A DNA stretch of 64,000 nucleotides from Candidatus Obscuribacterales bacterium (GTDB taxonomy: Bacteria; Cyanobacteriota; Vampirovibrionia; Obscuribacterales; Obscuribacteraceae), in contig JAGVKB010000154.1 in NCBI GenBank assembly GCA_020050835.1, positions 1-64,000 on the forward strand, read 5' to 3'. Below, in pieces: positions 17,805 to 27,845 of this stretch. Within the stretch, counting starts at the first letter, position 1, and each line of letters opens with the position of its first letter. Made by a program: the position numbers and the translations under genes. The notes beneath the pieces were generated by a model. It was not told where the DNA came from. It saw only the letters and a list, made by a program, of their open reading frames with translations, and did no database searches.

Positions 17805-18755
17805 TTAGTGCCGGGCGAAGAATTCCCAAATTTTGTCCGTCGCCGAAATCTCGCTGCTGGGACGGTCTGCGCCGAACCATGCTCGCCGCCCGCCCGGCCA
17901 GGCATGACCAGCTCCTTTTAACGTATAGAGTTCGACTTCGGAGCCATCTAGTCCGCCGGAGTACTTCCGATGTTCGCTTGCAGCGCCGGCGATCTTGAGA
18001 GCCTCAGGCGAGCAGCCATCTCTTTTTACCCAGAAGGAGACCGCACTGGCAACCGAGGCGCGATTGACCGGATAGCCCCATTTAGCTAGCTTGCCGGGGC
18101 CGCCTTCATACGGAACATGATCGTCAGCGGAGCCGTGTAAGATAATCACCGGCAGCGGCCGAGCCGGCAGGCGCTCTCTGCCCGTCATCGAACCGCCCAC
18201 CACCGCAATTGCGGCCAGCTGCTCCGAAAGCTCGCAACCGAGCTCATAAGCCATCATAGCGCCGTTGGAGAAACCAGCCAGATAGACTTTGCGTTTGTCT
18301 ACCGCATATTCAGCCGTCAGCCGCTCAATCAATGCTCGAATGAAGGCAAGATCGTCAATTCTGTGCTTTTGCGCATACCCGCAACAGTCACCGGCGTTCC
18401 AAGTACGAATAAACCAGCCATAACGGCCGGTGCCATTGGGATATGCAACGATGAAGCCTTCTTTGTCCGCCTTAGAGCTCATGCCGGTCATCTTAACTGC
18501 ATACTTGTAACTGCCTCCGCCACCATGCAAGACCAGCACCAGTGGAAGCCGCTTGCTCAGATCGTGTGAGCGCGGCAGATGGACAAGCACGGTTCTGCGC
18601 TGCCCATCGAAATTGAAGGACTCGACTACATCCTTACCAGCCGATACGGCCGGTTCGCCGAAGTCGGTTGTTAATTGCACGGCGCTTGATGCAGGAATAT
18701 TATAATTGAGCAACAGGAGCCATAACAAAGCAACGGCAACGCGCAGACAGCTCAC
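17805..18755 (-). CDS. Secreted PHB-depolymerase/LpqC-type esterase
   Basis: 316 residues with a Sec signal peptide (hydrophobic 5-19, cleavage near ASSA). Alpha/beta-hydrolase of the poly(3-hydroxybutyrate) depolymerase/feruloyl-esterase-like (LpqC, CE1) family: oxyanion region VLVLHGGGGS, WNAGDCCGY, nucleophile elbow GFSNG (Ser163), acid in HGSADDHVP (Asp211 or Asp212) and His284 in GAGHAWPGG. Family members cleave short-chain polyesters or phenolic sugar esters outside the cytoplasm. The substrate here is unknown. The GTG start at 18755 has GAGG nine bases upstream. Downstream on the same strand lie the twin RNA elements, whose T-runs could also end this transcript. Confidence 0.85.
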   Translation of the reverse strand: MSCLRVAVALLWLLLLNYNIPASSAVQLTTDFGEPAVSAGKDVVESFNFDGQRRTVLVHLPRSHDLSKRLPLVLVLHGGGGSYKYAVKMTGMSSKADKEGFIVAYPNGTGRYGWFIRTWNAGDCCGYAQKHRIDDLAFIRALIERLTAEYAVDKRKVYLAGFSNGAMMAYELGCELSEQLAAIAVVGGSMTGRERLPARPLPVIILHGSADDHVPYEGGPGKLAKWGYPVNRASVASAVSFWVKRDGCSPEALKIAGAASEHRKYSGGLDGSEVELYTLKGAGHAWPGGRRAWFGADRPSSEISATDKIWEFFARH

Positions 18756-19037
18756 CCTTTGTGACCTCAGTGCGAATTTCTTGCATCAATCATATAGCAT
18801 TTAACCCACCGGTGAGCACAGATTGAATCGAACCGCCAGCCACATAAGGTAATTGAGGTGGATTCGAACTGTGGGCCGATCAGCTCTGCTGTTACGGTGC
18901 TGTAACGTTGAAATGGCAAATTTACAGTGGTGCCAGGCTCGATTGCTCGACCGGCGCACAGAGCTGCGCTCAATCTTAGTCTGTATAGCAACGCTCGCAG
19001 TGTGCCCCGTCTCAAACGAGCGCTGGAGGTTATTGTG

Positions 19038-22000
19038 ATGTACTCATCATGGTTCGAGTTCTTAAGTGGAAAGCTCGTCGAAACCGAAGCCTCGGCGGCC
19101 GCGGAGATGGCAGCTCAGGCTTTGTCGGAACAGGCGATCGACTTGCTTGCGCGCACTCGAGCCGGTCAGGCAGGCGAAAAGCAGCAACTGCCACGATTCC
19201 AGACAAGCGATGGGAATCTGAATGAGATCCAAACGAGATGCGTCAGACTGCACAAAGTCGGTGACGACTGTTGGACCTACATGGACGGCAATCAGGCAAG
19301 ACAGATACTGGGCCGCATCGAAGTGATTGGAGGGGGTAACAATACTTGCATCAAGATTCACAAGAACGACAACTCACTAGTCATTCTTGATTCGGCAGGC
19401 AGAACTGTATCAGTACAATTGGCTGACGGAAGACAACGTCATTTCGAGTATGAAGGCGACAGTCTCAAGCTGTCTAAATTGCAATTTTTCCCGGAGGGAG
19501 AAACTGTTTCCGCCAAGGCGGGCGGTCTGGCCTATCAACGAGCCGACAGTGCTGGAAATCCAAAAGGTTTGATCTTCGGAAGTTTTACCGTTTGTGTCGA
19601 TGGCACGATTACTATCAATAGCATAGACCGCTATCAGCAGGACAAATGGTGCAAGCGCATCCTGACTGATGGCACCATCGTATATCAGGATCGCCTGGAA
19701 ATTGTTGAGACTCGTCCAGATCAGTCAGTGTCCACAAAGAGACTGGATAGCGACAGACATACAGTTTTGGAGGAGCGCGTCAAATCGGCAAGTGGTCGTG
19801 AGGTCGTCTTCGATCGACACGGGCAGATTGTAGAAGTTAACGACCAGAGCCAGAAAGTCGCGGTGCACTATCAGCGAAGCGATGATCAGCGCATAGTTGG
19901 GGTTACGCAGCGAGAGGTCATTCATGTCGGACTGGATGGCTCTCATGGGGATGTTCGAAACCGATTGGTCTGGTCTTCATCCGATGGAGAAAGTTTCACC
20001 CGGCGGGGAAGCGACTTTTGTATTAAGGGGCGGATCGAAGTTAAGCCTGACGGCTCCTATACATTTGTGTGTCCGTGGGGAGAAGTCTCTTCGGAGGTGG
20101 CCGAGCTGGCTGCAACATTCAAGCACCACGGCATTGAGCTGACTGAGCAGCAGTTATGTGAACTGGCTGCGAAGGCAATAAACAATTTCGAAATCAGTCA
20201 AGTACAAGATGTAATTGCTCGTGCTGCACTTCACAATGCCTTGCCTTCATCGGAACAGCTTGACCTGCGGCAGGAAGTAAGCGGCACCAGTCGCACGGTT
20301 GAAATACAAAAGTTGATTGGGCAGCTGGCCAATAAGACTGTGGAGTCGTCTGAAAACGCCTTTCTATTGGCAGATCTCGAAGGCCGGTGTGCCAGGCTAA
20401 AAGAGGCAGAGAAGGAGCATGACGTCCATTACAAGGATCTATTGCAAACCAGAGCGCGGATTGTGCGCGATCTCACAGAACATTGTCGCGAAGGGTCCGG
20501 CTGTTTTGACCGAGACACTTTTGAGGGGTTTCAGCGCGGGTGGATTAAGCACTTGCGACAAGTTGACAGACAGCTTGAGGCGCTGGCAGGTCGGTCTGCG
20601 CGCACAACGTTTTTGACGCTGGCGGAGGACTGCTGCAAGCACAGTCGCGCTGACGGCTCCATTTCTGCTGATTTGTTGGCACTGAAGATGTGGAGGAAGT
20701 ACGGCAGTTTGCTTAAAGAGACAGCAGCGGATATCTGGAAAGCATTCGGAAGCGATAGTGGTTCACTATGGAACCGCCTGCGACGTGATTTCCGACAGTG
20801 TGGCGATGGTGCGATACAACTGCGCGAAGGTCAGCCGGAAGGCTTTGATGATGCTGTGAAACTGCTCAAACGTCTCGATTCACGAAACATCGATTACCAG
20901 GCTAAACTCGAAAATGCTTTGCGTGCTATCGACTCCGATCCTGCCATTGCCAAACTTGGCTCTGCAGCAGCAGTGATGGCACGTGAACTTCCAGAATTGC
21001 AGAGTCTGTTTCTGGCTGGAATGACAGGCACAAAGTTTAAGGACTACGTCGCCGAGGTGAAGCGATGCGGCACGGCCGCGCAGATTGCAATGGCTGAAAT
21101 AAGCTCTGATTCTATTGAGTTGCAGAAAATTCACGAGAGAATACATGCACTGGAGCTGGTAAAACAGAGCATTCTGGACGAGCGAACTATCGACCAAATT
21201 CAAGAGAAAATAGATAGCCTTCGTAATACGCTCCAGTTGTTTGATCCGGAAGCAAAACTGCATAAGCAGCTGAAAAGCATGCTTGCTACAATCGGCTGTC
21301 AGAGCGTCCAAAATGAACGCGAGGCCCGCTGGGCGGACTGGCAGGAGAATTGGTCGCACAAGCCTGATAGCCCTGAAAAGCTAACCAGAGAGAAGAGACT
21401 TCTTGAGTTGGATCAAACTCTTAAGTTCTTTGGCCCGCAGGCTCTTAGCAATCGATTCGACGAAGACACTTTCGCGAACTGGCTTAAGGGAGAAGGACCA
21501 GTTTTGGTTGCCACTATTGGAGCTGCCGTGGCAGTCGCCGTCGCTACAGGCGGTGCCGGTGCAGTGTTCCTGGCGCCTCTAGCCGGTATGTGCGCAGGTG
21601 AGCTAACACGAGAGTCACTGCACTTTGCGCGGGAAGTTGGTTGGACGGAGCTGGGCAGGGGCCGAAGCAGACTGGGCGATTTCCTGGCCAATCCACAAAC
21701 GATTGATCGTGCAACCGGGAATTTACGGCAGAGGAACGCTGTCGATGATCTTCTTCTTCCTTACGCGCAGGAATACGGTCTGCAAGTAATGATGATGCTG
21801 GGATGTATTGGAGTTGGTGCCGCAGCATCGAGATTGTTTCAGGAAGCACTGAAGGGCATGGGAAAGGCTGCTGCGTCTCAGTTCATGATTAACAACGCTC
21901 CGACTATATGTAAGCTCGCGCAAAATATGAGCAGGATTGAACTGGCAGTTGGAGCAGACGTAGCTAAGCAAGCGTTTGCACGAAAGTTTCTAGCTGAATT

Positions 22001-24245
22001 TATCGACGAGTTCTGTGATGAGGCCAAAGAAGCCACCGCCGAGAAGATTTTGCAGAACTTGCTGGGAAAAGCTGATCCAGCATTAGGATTGCTGGCTTCC
22101 GCTTTAACAGCAGGTGCGAAAGGATGTCACCGCAAGTCTATAGCGTTCGCAGACGAGATTACACTCTCTAAGGCTGTCGATCAGCTGCGCGTGGAGGGGT
22201 ATCTGCTCGAGCAAATCGATTTGCACGAGTATCGTGTCACACTGCCTACTGGGAAAACAATACCTCTAATGACTGAATATCGTGCCTCATGCGAGCAAGC
22301 ACGGGAGTATTCGCTGGCAAGTAAAATGGACCAGCCGCTGCTTCCAGGCTTCGTTAACTGGGGGCATAACGGCAGCGCCACCAGCGGCAATCGGGCCGGC
22401 ATAGAGTATAATCCCGCGACGCTGAGCGAATTCTTCAAAGCGGTAGAGCAAAGAAATGGATTTGCCGCAGATCTGGAAAAGCTGCGCAACGCTGAAGATT
22501 CGCCTGAGCCATGTCTGGCAGTTGCCCAGAGGTTGGCTGATTATTGTGGATCACTGGCACACAAGTTCGATGATCCTCGCGCTGTGGAGCTGGCCTATCG
22601 CCAGTTTCACAAAGACTACGCCGGCAAACGCATCGATCTCGCCACATTCATTAAAGAAGGCTTGATGACTTGCAGCATTCAGTCAATGCTTTTCAAAGGC
22701 TTGTGCGACCGATACGGCATTTCTGCAACGATGGAACGCAGAAGTACTGATGGTGAGACAGTTGACCATGCACTCGTCAAGGTGAGCTTGCCGGACGGGA
22801 AGATCAAATACTTCGATCCCGCGCAGGGCAGTCGAGGACAAACGCTGCTCGTAGACAGCGTGTCCTATCACATGGCGCAGGAAGCCGGACGAACAGACCA
22901 TAGCCGGGCCATTGCAAGAAGAACCGATGGCGGTGCCCCGGTCGATCCATGTGGCAAAAATCTAGAGAAAGCTAATGCTCTCATACGCAAGACTCACATC
23001 AAGCTTCTGACGAACATGGGCGATTCTGCGGTCTTGCAGGATGCCACCGGTGACTCACTTGAAATTCTCGAGGAAATGGTAAACACCGGTAAGGTCGATC
23101 CGAAAACAGCAATGGATATTGCCGATCTGATGGTGATAGTTTCCAACGCGCAGCCACAGCGCATTCTCAATGCTGAGGCGATAAAAATTCTTTCCGTTCT
23201 TAGTCCGGGCCAACTCCTGGAGCTGGATCGGGCGGCACTAACCACGCTCGCTGATGCACTCAATTTGGGGATGTTGGACCAGAAAGCGCTGAAAAGGGGC
23301 ATGGATAAGCCGGCCGGATTTGCACAAGATCTCTTGCAGAAAGCAGGCGACTTACAATGGCCTCGGCAACTCGAATTCGAACGCAAGATTGAGGACCGTA
23401 AAAAAGGTTTCGTCACTTTGACTACGCAGGAGTTGCACGATACTGACCTCGAGTTCGATGATAGCCAAAGCACCGCACGTCAGCTCGCGGCCGGTGGAAG
23501 ACGAGCGTCACGCCCGGTGCTGTCCTGGGTGACGCTTACACTGCCCGACGGAACTCGTCAGAAAGCCGTCTTTCGAGCATTTCCCGGACAAGTCGACAGC
23601 GATTCTCGAGACCGCTGCCGCAAAGAGACTGCGGCTTCGCAAGTCAGTTTGGCGCTTGGACTCGAAGGCGGTTGCCCACCGACAGTTGAGCGTACTGTAG
23701 AAATGGATGGCAAGCCTGTGAAAGGGTGGATTCAGCAGGCAGCGGGAGAAACCCTCGATCAAGCTCTTCCATCCATGGCGCGTCAGCTGTACGGGACCGA
23801 TTCACTAAAGGACATCAAACGGCTCTTCGTTGACAATCCCAAGTTGAGCGAGCAATTGGAGGAGACCTTTGTGCAACGCCTGATATTGGCTGATTACGAC
23901 ACTCATACGGGAAATCTAACGCTAGCTTCACACGGCGGAGCGCTGCGCCTCCACAATATCGATCTGGAGTCAGCCTTTGCAAATTACACGGAGCCAAGAT
24001 TAGTACGAGGTTCGACCAGCGACATGGCAACTGATCCGGACGATTTCTGGCTCGAGGAGAGATACTCCGGTGCGTCGCTGTCACCGCAAACACTGACGAA
24101 ATTGCAGAATTTTCTCCACCGCATGGATACGCCTCAAGGGCGCATCGATCTTCTTTCTATGGGATTGACTAAAGTAGAAGCAGAAGCTTTGTTGGCTCGC
24201 ACTCGATGGTTCGTGAAAGCAGAGAAATTTCCTTGTGCCCAATGA
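19038..24245 (+). CDS. Giant effector-like protein with transglutaminase-like and PI3/4-kinase-like domains
   Basis: 1,735 residues from the ATG at 19038. GGAGG eight bases upstream decides this start, and the frame extends upstream without it. No signal peptide. Residues about 80-360 are beta-rich repeats with DG turns. Residues 360-800 are charged, helical and coiled-coil-like. A hydrophobic Ala/Gly stretch lies at about 818-855 and another near 912-950. A transglutaminase/papain-like triad can be read as Cys1212 (LMTCSIQSMLF), His1244 (VDHALVKV) and Asp1260 (KYFDPAQG). The C-terminal region has a Fam20/PI3-4-kinase-like pattern: Lys1509 (KAVFRAF), LALGLEGGCPPTVER, Asp1621/Asn1626 (DTHTGN) and Asp1642 (NIDLESAF). 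Two catalytic-type domains joined to long repeats suggest an exported toxin or eukaryote-directed effector (inferred). It stands alone on its strand. Confidence 0.85.
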   Translation: MYSSWFEFLSGKLVETEASAAAEMAAQALSEQAIDLLARTRAGQAGEKQQLPRFQTSDGNLNEIQTRCVRLHKVGDDCWTYMDGNQARQILGRIEVIGGGNNTCIKIHKNDNSLVILDSAGRTVSVQLADGRQRHFEYEGDSLKLSKLQFFPEGETVSAKAGGLAYQRADSAGNPKGLIFGSFTVCVDGTITINSIDRYQQDKWCKRILTDGTIVYQDRLEIVETRPDQSVSTKRLDSDRHTVLEERVKSASGREVVFDRHGQIVEVNDQSQKVAVHYQRSDDQRIVGVTQREVIHVGLDGSHGDVRNRLVWSSSDGESFTRRGSDFCIKGRIEVKPDGSYTFVCPWGEVSSEVAELAATFKHHGIELTEQQLCELAAKAINNFEISQVQDVIARAALHNALPSSEQLDLRQEVSGTSRTVEIQKLIGQLANKTVESSENAFLLADLEGRCARLKEAEKEHDVHYKDLLQTRARIVRDLTEHCREGSGCFDRDTFEGFQRGWIKHLRQVDRQLEALAGRSARTTFLTLAEDCCKHSRADGSISADLLALKMWRKYGSLLKETAADIWKAFGSDSGSLWNRLRRDFRQCGDGAIQLREGQPEGFDDAVKLLKRLDSRNIDYQAKLENALRAIDSDPAIAKLGSAAAVMARELPELQSLFLAGMTGTKFKDYVAEVKRCGTAAQIAMAEISSDSIELQKIHERIHALELVKQSILDERTIDQIQEKIDSLRNTLQLFDPEAKLHKQLKSMLATIGCQSVQNEREARWADWQENWSHKPDSPEKLTREKRLLELDQTLKFFGPQALSNRFDEDTFANWLKGEGPVLVATIGAAVAVAVATGGAGAVFLAPLAGMCAGELTRESLHFAREVGWTELGRGRSRLGDFLANPQTIDRATGNLRQRNAVDDLLLPYAQEYGLQVMMMLGCIGVGAAASRLFQEALKGMGKAAASQFMINNAPTICKLAQNMSRIELAVGADVAKQAFARKFLAEFIDEFCDEAKEATAEKILQNLLGKADPALGLLASALTAGAKGCHRKSIAFADEITLSKAVDQLRVEGYLLEQIDLHEYRVTLPTGKTIPLMTEYRASCEQAREYSLASKMDQPLLPGFVNWGHNGSATSGNRAGIEYNPATLSEFFKAVEQRNGFAADLEKLRNAEDSPEPCLAVAQRLADYCGSLAHKFDDPRAVELAYRQFHKDYAGKRIDLATFIKEGLMTCSIQSMLFKGLCDRYGISATMERRSTDGETVDHALVKVSLPDGKIKYFDPAQGSRGQTLLVDSVSYHMAQEAGRTDHSRAIARRTDGGAPVDPCGKNLEKANALIRKTHIKLLTNMGDSAVLQDATGDSLEILEEMVNTGKVDPKTAMDIADLMVIVSNAQPQRILNAEAIKILSVLSPGQLLELDRAALTTLADALNLGMLDQKALKRGMDKPAGFAQDLLQKAGDLQWPRQLEFERKIEDRKKGFVTLTTQELHDTDLEFDDSQSTARQLAAGGRRASRPVLSWVTLTLPDGTRQKAVFRAFPGQVDSDSRDRCRKETAASQVSLALGLEGGCPPTVERTVEMDGKPVKGWIQQAAGETLDQALPSMARQLYGTDSLKDIKRLFVDNPKLSEQLEETFVQRLILADYDTHTGNLTLASHGGALRLHNIDLESAFANYTEPRLVRGSTSDMATDPDDFWLEERYSGASLSPQTLTKLQNFLHRMDTPQGRIDLLSMGLTKVEAEALLARTRWFVKAEKFPCAQ

Positions 24246-24350
24246 ACCGTTTGCATGAGGGGGCGTAGCGACTCCGACTCCAAACGGAAAAAACTTTCGG
24301 TGCTTTAAGTCGGTGCGCTCTCGATAGACCGCTGGCTTAACAGCATCCTG
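24246..24350. other. Short gap after the giant protein
   Basis: I see no gene or clear hairpin terminator here. Confidence 0.4.
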
Positions 24351-24647
24351 CTAAATCGACCCTCTTACACCCCGCACACACTCCAGGCGCTTACCGCATT
24401 CACAGCACCTCAACTCACCTGCTTTCCATGAATTTCGGTCAACCGCATGGCCGATGCTTCGGCACGACGGACTAAAGCGCCTCGAAGTCAGACTGGTACG
24501 AGCCGCTGCAAGATCGTTGCGCAACTCACTAATGGTTCGAACTATCTTGGCAAGAACACCCAACCTGACAAAAGCTATTCTCATCCGGTAACGTTGCTCG
24601 GTCGAGAAACGAAGGTTGGCGTCTCCTTTGGTCTCAAAATTTCTCAT
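24351..24647 (-). CDS. Possible small basic zinc-ribbon-like protein
   Basis: 98 residues, strongly basic, ending ELRCCECGKRLECVRG, a possible metal-binding Cys cluster. The ATG at 24647 has GGGAG 11 bases upstream, a little far. Independent support is a minus-strand array of 11-bp-spaced TGTCAC boxes at 24801-24828, the same arrangement that precedes several genes in this window and otherwise without a target. Composition and length give little support, so this is tentative. Confidence 0.35.
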   Translation of the reverse strand: MRNFETKGDANLRFSTEQRYRMRIAFVRLGVLAKIVRTISELRNDLAAARTSLTSRRFSPSCRSIGHAVDRNSWKAGELRCCECGKRLECVRGVRGSI

Positions 24648-24772
24648 AATGCTTTGTTCTCCCAGTTATCATGGTTCGATTGCTCTTAGCTTGAGCAAGG
24701 CGAGTGCTACTGAATTCGGAAGCAACCGTTTCCGCCTTTGAACATTGTTCGGGACTCTGTCAGCTCGCAGTT

Positions 24773-24828
24773 ACCTTAACGCTCACCGCGTCGCGAGCAC
24801 GTGACAGTTGGGTGACAGAGCTGTGACG
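24773..24828 (-). promoter_or_regulatory. 11-bp direct-repeat promoter (P1)
   Basis: On the minus strand CGTCAC (24828-24823), TGTCAC (24817-24812) and TGTCAC (24806-24801) follow each other at exactly 11 bp. A degenerate fourth, CGCGAC, is in phase (24795-24790). TAAGGT (24778-24773) lies 11 bp beyond it as a possible -10. The only gene downstream would be the small frame 24351-24647. Confidence 0.5.
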
Positions 24829-24888
24829 GACGCAAGGCCTGACTGCATAGTTCATCCCAAGTAGTGCGTTTGCCACTCATGCTTGCTG

Positions 24889-25692
24889 TTAGTAAGTAAC
24901 GGTGCCCGAGCTAGAAGATACGGCTGGATGGAAATAAGCGGAGGAGAATTCCCGATTTGGGTCGCCGTTCAAAAGATCTAGATGTTCCTTCTTTAAATTG
25001 TGGCAGTTGATAGAAAGACAATTTGTTGGAGAAAGAACTTCATAGGGCGTCCCGATCGGAATGCCATTGACAGTAGCTTGGGCGTTAGAGTTACCGACAT
25101 CCTTACGAAAACCAAACGCAGGCAGGCACGCAACCACTCGTTCAACCGTTTGCTGAGTAGGATCGGATACGACCGGACCGTCAAGCATTACCATTGCATA
25201 TGGCTGTGTCTTAGCAGCGGCTGCTACACCGTTGGCGCTGACAGTACCGGGAAAGAATCTACCCAAATCGAAGCCGAAAATGTTCACTCGAAATGGCACT
25301 ACGAGATTGGCAGATACCCTAACCGTGTAAACTGATGCTTGCGGATTGGACGTATCAAGCGGATCTAGTGTTGCAGTTACATTCTTCAAGTTGAGCTTGG
25401 CACCCATCTGTGTTGCTAGTGTTTGCACATCGCTTGACGGAAGATTGTCTTGTACACCAGGTACCGGCAATCCCAGCCATCTATTTTGAACACTCGCATA
25501 TGATGCCAGATTCGATGCCAACGCTGACACTTCGCTCTGATAGAGCATTTGAAAACTGAGATTGACGAAAAATAGCGTGACCGGAACGGCAATGGAGATA
25601 AATAGCACCATCATTACGGTACCTTCAACAATGGCACCACCCCTACTATTAGGAACTCTCGATTTTCGCTTCCCTGTACTTGAAACTGTCAT
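24889..25692 (-). CDS. TadE/TadG-like membrane-anchored protein (paralogue A)
   Basis: 267 residues from the ATG at 25692, which has GGGGAG six bases upstream. The frame extends to 25842 without a site. N-terminal RGGAIVEGTVMMVL followed by a single transmembrane helix matches the TadE/TadG pseudopilin-like start (small-Glu-small at the helix head). Next comes an Ala/Ser/Gln-rich helical stalk (YQSEVSALASNLASYAS), a beta domain with VPFRVNIFGFDLGRFFPG, and YAMVMLDGP. The same order (stalk, xxNVFGFDLxxLFPG, YAVLEIDAP) appears in three tandem paralogues at 44903-47470. Likely a surface or pilus-assembly-associated protein anchored in the inner membrane, exact role unknown. Preceded by a four-box promoter. 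Confidence 0.8.
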   Translation of the reverse strand: MTVSSTGKRKSRVPNSRGGAIVEGTVMMVLFISIAVPVTLFFVNLSFQMLYQSEVSALASNLASYASVQNRWLGLPVPGVQDNLPSSDVQTLATQMGAKLNLKNVTATLDPLDTSNPQASVYTVRVSANLVVPFRVNIFGFDLGRFFPGTVSANGVAAAAKTQPYAMVMLDGPVVSDPTQQTVERVVACLPAFGFRKDVGNSNAQATVNGIPIGTPYEVLSPTNCLSINCHNLKKEHLDLLNGDPNREFSSAYFHPAVSSSSGTVTY

Positions 25693-25756
25693 TTTCTGCT
25701 CCCCACTCTGTTTTAATAACTGCTGCACAGCCTTATGACCGTCAACAAGAGCATTG

Positions 25757-25811
25757 AGCTTACGATTGCACTGTGAGCGAGGAGTGACAACTACGTGACG
25801 CAATTGTGACA
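25757..25811 (-). promoter_or_regulatory. Four-box 11-bp direct-repeat promoter (P2) of the TadE-like gene
   Basis: Minus strand: TGTCAC (25811-25806), CGTCAC (25800-25795), TGTCAC (25789-25784), GCTCAC (25778-25773), each exactly 11 bp apart. Ten bases follow, then TAAGCT (25762-25757) as -10. This predicts a transcript start near 25750 and a leader of about 58 bases. The same -10 and the same 10-base gap occur at P6 (42293-42347). Confidence 0.75.
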
Positions 25812-26268
25812 GCCATTGCCGATAATGCGGCAATATCCGCATCGAAAGCTACTCAAGGCATCCATTGGAAACAATCACTGAGCAGCGCCACAAGTTTGCA
25901 AAGCCGATCGATGAATAGCAAACGAGTTGTGCGTTTACACCGGCGGGCAGTGCTGACTCTTGCTCCGATCCTCATTTGCCGACTTGTCAACAAATTGCAT
26001 AACCTTGAGCAGTCATGTGTTAAATATGAGTACAGCTTTCACAAGCCGGTGTATCATCAGAATCAATACCTCAACCGTAGCGACAGACCAGGAGAACGAA
26101 TCGAATTAGTGATAATGACCGATTCTCCTCAACGATCAATCGTGACAGACGATGTCACTAAAGTTGACGAGTGAATCTTCGAGACATTCCGCTACTTGTT
26201 CGAGAGTATTTCGGGTTGACGCTTATCGCTCAGTGCGAGCAACACCACCAGAGGAATGCACTTAACTT
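25812..26268. other. Intergenic region with a GTGACA/TGTCAC inverted repeat
   Basis: GTGACA (26142-26147), five bases, TGTCAC (26153-26158) form a perfect inverted repeat 111 bp before the kinase at 26269. It uses the same hexamer as the direct-repeat boxes, but inverted. The frame 25806-26174 across this region begins inside the P2 boxes and looks spurious. I see no standard sigma-70 promoter. Confidence 0.4.
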
Positions 26269-27720
26269 ATGACCATGACTCTGTCAAAAAAGGTGTTCGT
26301 TCTTGTCGCATTGCCAGTTGTCTTTCAAATAATATTCGTCGTGACTTTATCCGGATTGCTCGTCCGCTCGAATGAAGTTGCAAGACGCGAGGCTATGGCA
26401 AAGGATGTCATAGCTAACAGCAATGAGTTGGGAAAGCTTCTTTACGATCAAGCGATGACAGCCTCCAGGTATGTTGCGACAAGAGATCCGGTCTCCGTTA
26501 AACACTTTCAGAAACTCAAGCTGGAAATACAATCAAAGCTGCACTATTTAGGTACAAAGCTTGCCAACGATCCGGCCAATCTAGAGCATGTTTTGAAAAT
26601 GAACCAAACATACAAGCAGGTTGACAGCACAATCTCTACGTTAGTTTCAGACTCCGGGCAATTGAGAGAGCCTGCGTCCGCACTAGCCAATGTGGAGCTG
26701 CGCAAGGAGGTTGGTGACTACACAAACCGCTTCCTCGCCTCAGGCCAATCGCTCACAGAAGCGATGAAAAGTATCGAGCGGGAGAGCCCGGAAGCTGAAG
26801 CTCAATCGAATCTGGCAGTTATGATCTGGCTGGCCGCTGGCGTAATTCTAAATATCATACTTGCCTTCTCATTAGCATATTACTTCAATAGAGCAACCAC
26901 ATCACGATTGGGCATACTAGTCGACAACACTAGCCGCCTATCCAACAACCAGGAGCTCAACCAAAAGCTTGGCGGCGGTGATGAGATATCGCATCTGGAT
27001 GATGTCTTTCATAAAATGGCCCAGGCATTGGCAGAGGCTAAGCGCGTCAAGCAAGAATTTGTAGCAATGATCAGTCATGACCTGCGCACACCATTGAATT
27101 CAGTCATGTGGGTATTGGAGAGCATAGAATCAGGCTTCTACGGCAATCTGAGCGAAACTGGACAAGAAAGAGTAACCGCGGCGCATCGCAGTCTCGATCG
27201 ATTAGTCAAGCTAGTCAATGAACTGCTAGATATTGAAAAAATCGAGTCAGGCAATCTCGATTTGCATACCGAGATTGCCTGCGTACAATCCCTGTTCGAG
27301 CAAACTCGTGAGAGTGTTTTAGACTTTGCAGAAAAACAAGGCGTCGAAGTCACCTTTCAACCCAATGATTTGGAAGTCAATTGCGACTCTTCCCGCATTG
27401 TCCAGGTATTGGTTAATCTTGCATCGAACGCCATTAAGTTCTCCGAATCAGGCAGCAAAGTAACCTTATCAGCATCTGAAGGTACCGCTGGAGTGACATT
27501 CTCTGTAGCCGACAGCGGTCGAGGCATACCTCCTCACATGATCGATAAAGTTTTCGAGAGATTTCGCCAAGTCGATCCAGCCAACCCCAAAGAACGAAAG
27601 GGAACCGGACTGGGCCTGCCAATTTGCAAAGCGATAGTCGAGGCACACGGTGGCAAATTGACACTAGAATCCGAACTCGGAAAGGGAAGTGTGTTTTCGT
27701 TCTTTCTGCCGTTTCATTGA
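26269..27720 (+). CDS. Membrane sensor histidine kinase
   Basis: 483 residues. Transmembrane helix at about 8-31, extracellular four-helix CHASE3-like region (about 32-185) with [15 protein letters not shown], transmembrane helix near 186-207, HAMP ([14 protein letters not shown]), HisKA with ISHDLRTPL (His270) and HATPase with [38 protein letters not shown]. No PAS domain, unlike the kinases at 9068 and 14869. No partner regulator is adjacent. The OmpR-type regulator at 44104 is the only classical one in the window, but pairing is not established. The ATG at 26269 has AGAGGA 11 bases upstream. Confidence 0.93.
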   Translation: MTMTLSKKVFVLVALPVVFQIIFVVTLSGLLVRSNEVARREAMAKDVIANSNELGKLLYDQAMTASRYVATRDPVSVKHFQKLKLEIQSKLHYLGTKLANDPANLEHVLKMNQTYKQVDSTISTLVSDSGQLREPASALANVELRKEVGDYTNRFLASGQSLTEAMKSIERESPEAEAQSNLAVMIWLAAGVILNIILAFSLAYYFNRATTSRLGILVDNTSRLSNNQELNQKLGGGDEISHLDDVFHKMAQALAEAKRVKQEFVAMISHDLRTPLNSVMWVLESIESGFYGNLSETGQERVTAAHRSLDRLVKLVNELLDIEKIESGNLDLHTEIACVQSLFEQTRESVLDFAEKQGVEVTFQPNDLEVNCDSSRIVQVLVNLASNAIKFSESGSKVTLSASEGTAGVTFSVADSGRGIPPHMIDKVFERFRQVDPANPKERKGTGLGLPICKAIVEAHGGKLTLESELGKGSVFSFFLPFH

Positions 27721-27845
27721 TACTAGGCGGAAACATACTCTCACCAACATCTCAGCTGATGTAGATCGAATGGGCACATGCTGCGCAGCACAATTTGAAC
27801 TCCACGCAACACCCCATAAGGAATGATTTTGGTGCGCCACGCCCC

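Noticed and set aside
25806-26174. 122-codon plus-strand frame between the TadE-like gene and the kinase
   Set aside because: Begins within the P2 boxes, lacks a ribosome site and any recognisable domain.
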